A program made the position numbers and the translations under genes. Of a stretch of DNA of 64,000 nt, positions 57,583 to 64,000 are shown in pieces. The stretch lies in the NCBI GenBank assembly GCA_032622095.1, contig CP136061.1, positions 25,610,991 to 25,674,990 of the forward strand, given 5' to 3'. A model generated the notes under the pieces. That model was not told the origin of the DNA, ran no database searches, and saw nothing but the letters and a program-made list of their open reading frames with translations. Each line of letters opens with the position of its first letter. The first letter of the stretch is position 1. The stretch is from Siphonodentalium dalli. Taxonomy: Eukaryota > Mollusca > Scaphopoda > Gadilida > Siphonodentaliidae.

Positions 57583-58647
57583 ACAAGCTGTTCGAAACTT
57601 ATTATTAGAGTTATCTTCGTGGGTGAAAGAGGTCAGTTATCCATACTCGTGTGTATTTATAAGTTTGTACCCCCCAATAAGATTGTAACAGTGGTTTGAA
57701 GTATATATTCTCAAAACTATAATTGAACAAGACTTCTGGAAATAAAGACAATTGAATAAATATAAATATACATACCTGGTTTTGTGTTTATCCTTAATAG
57801 AATGCTTCCTGATTTAAAACAATCGTGATCCAACTTTTATCAAATAAAACTAAATAACTATATATTAGAATATATATAGTTGGAAATATATTCCCGTTAT
57901 TGTGTAACAGTAACCATCCGACGTTTATATACTGAGCCTTTCATATATACCCGCCCTCTTTATTGGCGTCAGACCAAACGAAACGGGCGTCAGAGATATA
58001 GCTTCAGCCGGTTACAGTATTTGTTCTCGTGAGCCGAACGTCTTTATAGTCCTATACTACCCCATTAAACCGATACACACACACTAAACGAAATTGTTTT
58101 TACTCAAAATAGAAACGTCAGCTAATTAACGGATACCTCGCGTTTTATAGTCTATCTCTGTGACTACTAATTAACAATTATTTACCAGGTGCTGTAGTAC
58201 AAACCCTACCGCGTTTATCGTTCAGTTATACCCTACCCCTTTAAAACCTTTGGCTCCGTGCCCCGCCGATTTGTTGTGGAAATATTTGTTTACATACACG
58301 TGACGCGCTATTCTCGTGATAACCTTCGCCGAATTGTTTGCCCGGGACCTAGACGTACGCGCGTCGTTTATGCGCTATTATGGTGATAACCTTGGCCGAA
58401 TAGATATATATAACCTACACGTACTGGCCCCCCGATCACGCGCTATTCTCGTGATAACCTTGGCCCGCTTGTTGCGGAATTATTTTGTTCGTCCTTGACC
58501 TAGTGGTTCCCGCCACGATTATTATGGCGATAACCTTCACCGATATATACACCCACGCGGCGTGACCTATATTCCCTGATGGCACAGGAACAGGAGGGGA
58601 GCAAATCATGATCAAACGGTATACTAGAAAGGGTAGACTATACTACT
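57527..58647 (-). repeat. Right terminal inverted repeat, 1,121 bp
   Basis: Mirror of 50240-51360; ends ...gggtagactatactact. Carries the inward TATA-like box at 57924-57931 (minus strand) and the mirrored donor-like site at about 57775. Confidence 0.93.
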
Positions 58648-58653
58648 CATATT
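58648..58653. repeat. Target-site duplication, right (catatt)
   Basis: Identical to 50234-50239, directly after the last base of the right TIR. Confidence 0.88.
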
Positions 58654-58919
58654 GTCCGTATAAAGGTGTTTTGGCAATTAAACTTATCTGTAGTTCTGTT
58701 GGATATAAATTGTGAAACAACGAGGTTTAGGTTACAACGACTCGCTTGATCTTGACGAAATAGACGACGAACAGTTGGACCCAATACCACGCCCATGCGC
58801 ATTTCTGCTAAATTCTAGGTTATTTCGGCACGACATCTCACAAGTAGACGTAAACCACGCCCATGTACACCTCTTATTCGAGGCGCTTTTGTGATATCAG
58901 ACATACTAATCCGCAATGC

Positions 58920-60420
58920 GCTTTTTAGCTCACCTGAGACTAAGTCTCCGCTGGAGCTATAGTCATCACTCCTCGTCCGTCCGTCCGTCAACAATTCTTT
59001 GAACATCTTCTTTAAATCCATAGGACCGAATGGGTTCATATTTGGTGTGGATGTTCCCTGGGTGGCTCACATTCAGATTTGTTCAAATGAGGTCACTGGG
59101 TCAAATAGTTGCGAAGCCAGGGCCATAACTCTTTCCCTCCATAGTAATTCTTAAAACAACTTCTTCTCAAGTGCCATCATGCCGAATGGGTTCATATTTG
59201 GTATGAAGGGTCCTTGGTTGACTGGCGTTCAGATTTGTTTAAATGATGTCACTGGGTCAAATGTGGGCGGAGCCAGGGACATAATTAAAAAAAAAAATTC
59301 AGATTGAACTCATTGCTCAATAAAACAAAATTAAAAAAAAATAGTTTTATTTTTTTTAATAGGCTGATTAATTTAGATTCAACTCCTTGCTCAGTGATTT
59401 TTGTTTTTGTTTTTATTTTTGTTATTTTTTAAACTTGTTAAAAAATATGAAAAACTCTTGCCATTATAACATCCCCAGGTACCTGGAGTCCCAACAGCAA
59501 ATTTGGTTTTAAATCACTCTAAAATCCAGTACATATGTACACAGCACAATGTTTACTTAATAACAGCATATAAGTCAGAAAGGTGATTATAAAGTCATTA
59601 TGGCAGCTGTGATTGAAATTAAATATGATTGTTGGTACAGCTCTGTGTGGAATATCCCATACTGCTAATGGCAACGGGCATATGCCATGCCTGTGTCACA
59701 GTTTGTATATAAATGGCCCGGAAGTGTGATTCTGACATTAAAAATAAATACCTGTGTTCTAACACAATTATATATATGGGAAACCGGATGGAAGAGGGGG
59801 CTTTTTATCTCATCTGAGACCAAGTCTCTGGTGGAGCTATAATCTTCTTCTCAAGAACCATCAGACCTATTCAGCTTAAATTTGGTATGGAGGGTCCTTG
59901 TGTGACTGTGGTACATATTTTTTTCAAATGTGGTCACCGGGTCAAATAAGGGCACAACCAGGGACATAACTTGTCCATCAATTGTATTCTTAAATGTTTG
60001 TTATCGAGAACCATAGGACCTATTCAGCTTATATTTGGTATTCAGAGTCCTTGGATGACAGGGATTGAGATCTGTTCAAATTTGTTCACCAGGTCAAATA
60101 GCGTTAGAGCCAGGGATAGAACTCTTTACCTCAATAGTTATTCTTAAAACATCTTCTCAAGAATCATTTAGAATATTTAGCTTATATTTTGTATGGAAGG
60201 TCCTTAGGTGACTGGGATTCAGATTTGTTCAAATATGGTCACCAGGTCAAATAGGGGTTAGAACAGGGACATAACCCCATGGTAATTCTTAAAATGTCTT
60301 CTACTCAAGAGTCGTTAGGCCTATTTAGCCTATATATAGTATGGGTGGTCCTCATGTGTTACATTTTAAAAATAGGTTAGATTGGCATTTGGTGTGTAGG
60401 GTCCATGGAGCGTTTTGATT
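58920..60420 (+). repeat. Mollusc-type dispersed repeat (gctcacctgag...gtccgtccgtcc), tandem sub-units
   Basis: Starts at about 58926 with agctcacctgagactaagtctc, then cgtccgtccgtccgtcaac. Sub-units of about 140-190 bp follow, each with caagaaccat-aggacc, atatttggtatggagggtccttg, gattcagatttgttcaaat and ggtcactgggtcaaatag. At least six sub-units are present, with a second start at about 59804. This family is widespread in molluscan genomes (established knowledge, recalled, not searched). No coding capacity. Confidence 0.75.
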
Positions 60421-61265
60421 CAAATATGTTTGAATGGGGTCAACCATTAAAAAGGGAGAATGTCAGGTTGGAACTTTGCAACAGTTGGGAAAGCTTGATA
60501 TATCAGTTGTAAAATTCCAACATGTGCAAAGCAATTTTTATGAACTTGGGAGTGTGTTTGCTTAAGTTAGGAGGCGACAGACAGGCTATATGGGATGGGA
60601 GGTATCAGGGTTGTGTAGTTGACAATTTCAATGTGGACACCCCACAGCTTAACGGAGACCACATGTTCTTGTTTAGAACTACATGTACTTGTTTTTATGT
60701 GATTTTGACAAGTACTAACTCTAATGGTCTTCAGAGTCCCAGTCTGCTCAGTCTTTACAGTCTGGTGGCCGACCCACAGTCATTGACTGTCTTGTGTGAA
60801 AATCTCTGAAATTTGGGTAGCCTGCTACTAGGCTGATAGTCTGCACGTTTGTACCGTCAATCACACAATGACATTTATGCAATTATTCCACCAGTACACA
60901 ACATGATAACTGTTTGATGTTCTGACAGGGAACGTTATTACATTGAACAAAGAAGGCAGGGAAAATATTGATTTGTTAATAGTTGTTCCTCAATAATCTA
61001 CTTCCCATTAGAGGTCGTCCCAGATGGAGATTCTATGCTTTTCTGTGACTTGTGTGATACCGCGATAAACATTGAATTAATAACCCAGTTTCCCTGTCAA
61101 AAGTTCCCAGGTGTTGTACTGGTGGAATATAATCTCCATACGTACGTTGGCCAGAGTAGTGATTCATGGGATGATCAAGGGTACATCATACCACAGTTAC
61201 TGGATATAAACTTGTTAAAGTTCCCCAAAAATAAGGTTTCAATCGAATTACTTTTAGTGTGTTGA
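60421..61265. other. Unassigned DNA with short frames
   Basis: Plus frames 60522-60809 (95 codons) and 61035-61265 (76 codons) have no recognisable domain. The second is open upstream of its ATG and reads CDLCDTAINIELITQFPCQKF, and could be a fragment of an exon, but no splice pattern convinced me. No gene is claimed. Confidence 0.35.
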
Positions 61266-61793
61266 TTAAAGATGGATTATCTCTTTAAATAACAAATTTT
61301 AAATAGTTGCGTGGGTATAAAATAATAGATATGAACTGAATACCTATGTCCGGAAAAGCTTCTATCAATTAATATTGATTTTATTTCGAATATTAAATCG
61401 GGCCCATTTATGTTACTATTTTTAGAACCGACCATTCGGATGAGACCGTATTGCAATATAGAGCACTGGACTGTTCCTACGGCTACGCAACGAATGTCAA
61501 ATGTCGCAGATTGGTTGTTTGTATTGTTTTGTTCCACATATATAAGCGATAATGAGTATAATTAACGTTTATTTGTGACAAAATTGCACAATATAATTTC
61601 TGGTCTATGTTAACAGTAACCACTATTGTTCGTTAGCTGAACAAACACACCTTTTTAGACCAGAAAATATTCGAAATAAAATTAATATTAATCGATAGAA
61701 GCATTTCCGGACAGGAGTCTTCGATTCAAATCTAATATTTTATACCCCGGTAACTATATAATACATGTTTACAAAGAGATAATCCACCTTTAA
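61266..61793. mobile_element. piggyBac-type MITE (copy 4)
   Basis: TTAA 61266-61269 and 61790-61793, 528 bp, the same length as copy 1 (19255-19782) and nearly identical to it, differing at only a few bases by eye. The near-identity of two copies 42 kb apart points to recent activity. Confidence 0.93.
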
Positions 61794-64000
61794 CAAGAGC
61801 GCTCTTGTTGTAACCTGCTAGGTATGTTAATATGTGCGGAGAGGGGGTCTATTGTGATATACTTAAGTCACATTGGGAGAGTCTGGTGAAAACCATCAAA
61901 TATTGAACATAAACTGATTCTCACTCCCAGTTTTGTTTAGGTGTCGGAGTAGTTTATTTATCCCACATGGTTGTTATTAATAACAAGACAGGTTTGCCTT
62001 AATGACTACCATTTATTAATCACTAAAGCAACTGGTAGTCGGAAACGTGTTTATGAACCTCCTGTTTTCTTGTCATTGGTGAAGGACCTTTTTTTGTACC
62101 ACCCAAGCACCAACCATGGGGTCCTGGCAACGATCACCTATCTAGTCCTGAAAGACACCAAGCATAGCTGTTAGCAAAAAGTGATGCCTCCTCCCAAAAC
62201 GGAAGGAGGAATACTGGGTGGGAGGGTGGGACGCTAAATAATTGTCGACCGATCTGTGGCGAATGCTATCACAAAAAGGTTGTTTGCTGTCCGTGTGATT
62301 ACCCATGTGACCTGACGCCAGACGAAATAGTTCCTCCCTCAATCTCGATTGGCATTGTTCCAATGCCTTAGCATATACTCGTCCCTTTAGGACAAACAAA
62401 GGCATTATCTCAGTTGACAATTAGTGAAGTGAGGAATAGAAGCTGGCAAATTGAGTGCCTGATTTCCATATCGCTCCGCATGTACTGTAGTATACGTGAT
62501 TGAATATAATTATGCAGCACTGTCATATCTATTTATAGCCATCGCGGGTTTTCCCTTCCAATATATATACAATGTAGCCACCCGTGGGATAAATGATATG
62601 CTGCTGCTTTGCTCTGGCATCTCAGTTCCATGGGTCAGACTGAAAAACGGTATCATGTTTGGGACAAAGGCTCATATGTTTGTTCCTAAAATACAACATC
62701 CACTGGTCAATTTAGTGTATGATAGACATTTACTGAAACGCAGCGTTCTGGTAAAATTCTTACTTTGAATATTAGTACATTCTACTAGTAACCCCTGATC
62801 AAATTTGTTTTTTTGATAATTGTTCAATGAGGGGAAGCCAGAGCAGAAGAGGCCCACAATTTGGTATCATATACCTGTCCCTTTATATAATTGTCATGCA
62901 TGCACATAAATACCAAGTTTCAACTTTTGAGTGCCATTTTTTTGCAAATTGCAGCCAAATTTGTGAAAAATAAAAATAAATTGTCTCATTTTCAATATTT
63001 TTGAGACAATAGTAACCTTGTGGATGAAATTATTGATAATTTTGCAGCTGTTACAGATGTTTCCCCTCCCCCAATAACAGAGACATGTGATCTTTCAACG
63101 GAAGTTCACACAAAATCAAAAGTAATGTACTTTTCCAGTTTAACGTTAGCTTGAATTTGGCACATGTCAGTTTCTGGCTTGGTATGTATGGTTTTTTAGC
63201 ATAATTCTAAGGTACGTGCTACGAAATTATGGGCCACATTCGAGTAATCATGTTCTGGTGTCCATCCATTGAAAAATAAACACAAATCGATTTATATTAG
63301 GGGTACTCAAAGTCAGAATTTTACCAGAATACTGCATTTGAAAATTGTCAATCATTCCTTATATTGATCAGTGGGTATTATATTTTAAGAAAAATTATCT
63401 GAGGCTTTGTCCCTAATTTGATACCGATTTTTGATTTGTGTGGCCTTGGGCCATGGACTATATTCAGTCATGTTGACCAAGTGTCTGACTTGTTCTTAAA
63501 TCAGTATGACTGTTACTGGCCGGTACATACTGTTTATGCCATATTTCTGATTGGTAAAGGAACAAAGTCTGTCTATATTTTACTATTCTTTCTGTTTATG
63601 GCGGTTTTTGACGGAGATGAATATTTTAACAGCATACCCACCGCCAACGCCAGCCGTATCTTTAATGGCTAAATGTGTGACAACCAATATTTGTATAGTA
63701 TTCCGTGGATTGACAGCTTATGATTAACCTATACAAGGTTGTTACTGAGCAAAATCTCCTCTATATGTGTGGTGGTTGCTAATTATGGCAATACTCATGT
63801 ACATGTACCGGACAAATATATTAGTCAATATGACTAACATATATTAGTCACGGCATTAATTAGTCACGATGACTGTATCACGCCATATTATGCGCCGACG
63901 TGACGACGTAATAGTAAACTAAGCTAAACCAGATCGTGCATATATTAGGTCTGAGTGTCGCGATCAAGTTTTCTAATTATGTGGAGATTAGAGTTATCGT
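61794..64000. other. No recognisable gene
   Basis: Short plus frames at 61971-62174, 62496-62768 and 63418-63672 (67-90 codons) are hydrophobic or mixed in composition and match no family I know. Recurrent ttagtca motifs at about 63820-63865 are the only structure noted. Confidence 0.4.

Larger units (their letters stand above)
50240..58647. mobile_element. Polinton/Maverick-like element with only a zinc-finger-PolB gene
   Basis: 8,408 bp bounded by 1,121 bp terminal inverted repeats (50240-51360 and 57527-58647) whose coordinates mirror exactly. Terminal bases are agtagtatagtctaccc, starting with AG as Polintons do, and a catatt 6 bp duplication flanks it. Inside is one recognisable gene, a spliced C2H2-rich protein leading into a protein-primed family B DNA polymerase, now broken by a stop (54205), a SINE (54951-55386) and an inversion of its 3' part (56695-57526). 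Typical Polintons are about 15-20 kb and carry integrase, packaging ATPase, maturation protease and capsid genes; none of these is seen. Either it is a deletion derivative mobilised in trans or a compact lineage. Confidence 0.85.

Noticed and set aside
58316-58498. 60-codon frame identical to 50571-50389
   Set aside because: It is the same TIR sequence at both ends; composition follows the aaggttatc iteration and there is no homologue I know.
50234-58653. Interpretation as a hAT, Helitron or LTR element
   Set aside because: Very long TIRs beginning AG, a 6 bp duplication and protein-primed PolB fit Polinton/Maverick; no LTR, no Rep-helicase, no 8 bp duplication.
63418-63672. 84-codon hydrophobic plus frame
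   Set aside because: Possible membrane segments, but no family match and no splice or promoter context.

Overview
The window is eukaryotic: spliced exons, non-LTR retrotransposon fragments, DNA transposons with target-site duplications, a tRNA-derived SINE and C2H2 zinc-finger genes, AT-rich with many simple repeats. A dispersed repeat at 58.9-60.4 kb, beginning in a 'gctcacctgag' motif with tandem 'gtcc', is of a kind common in molluscs. I infer a lophotrochozoan, most probably a mollusc. No rRNA, tRNA or CRISPR locus was seen and no ordinary single-copy host gene could be named.

Layout. 1-1.7 kb: decayed hAT transposase (minus strand). 1.8-2.8 kb: palindromic MITE with TTAA ends. 2.8-7 kb: non-coding and low-complexity DNA. 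7-7.9 kb: tandem repeat. 7.9-13.2 kb: block A (zinc-finger gene ZF1, its upstream block, a 1.7 kb TIR element, a 5'-truncated LINE). 16.4-18.1 kb: ZF2 and its upstream block. 19.3-19.8 kb: piggyBac-type MITE. 20-20.9 and 25.7-28.3 kb: decayed finger arrays, separated by a 4.8 kb stretch and split by another LINE. 28.4-37.2 kb: block B, a paralogue of block A (ZF3 pseudogene, a CR1-like LINE carrying a nested 4.2 kb TIR transposon, then the same upstream and LINE sequence). 37.2-41.1 kb: a MITE split by about 3.4 kb that includes Helitron-like ends. 42.5-43.2 kb: LINE 3' fragment. 45.8-46.3 kb: MITE. 46.9-49.5 kb: a ZF relic, then ZF4 on the plus strand. 50.24-58.65 kb: a Polinton/Maverick-like element. 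58.9-61.3 kb: mollusc-type repeat and unassigned DNA. 61.3-61.8 kb: MITE. 61.8-64 kb: no recognisable gene.

The most notable object is the 8,408 bp element at 50240-58647. It has 1,121 bp nearly identical terminal inverted repeats starting AG, a 6 bp target duplication (catatt), and a single recognisable gene: a spliced multi-zinc-finger protein joined to a protein-primed family B DNA polymerase. That gene is broken by an in-frame stop, a SINE insertion and inversion of the polymerase 3' part. I see no integrase, ATPase, capsid or protease.

The zinc-finger genes are recent local duplicates. They share a start (MYG...SGDD), an upstream block, and a frame-shifted end (SPVAMRCVQEIV) in ZF1 and ZF4. 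Comparing blocks A and B, and an inverted duplication (18.8-20.0 kb against 49.5-50.2 kb), supplies empty sites that date several transposon insertions within the window itself.
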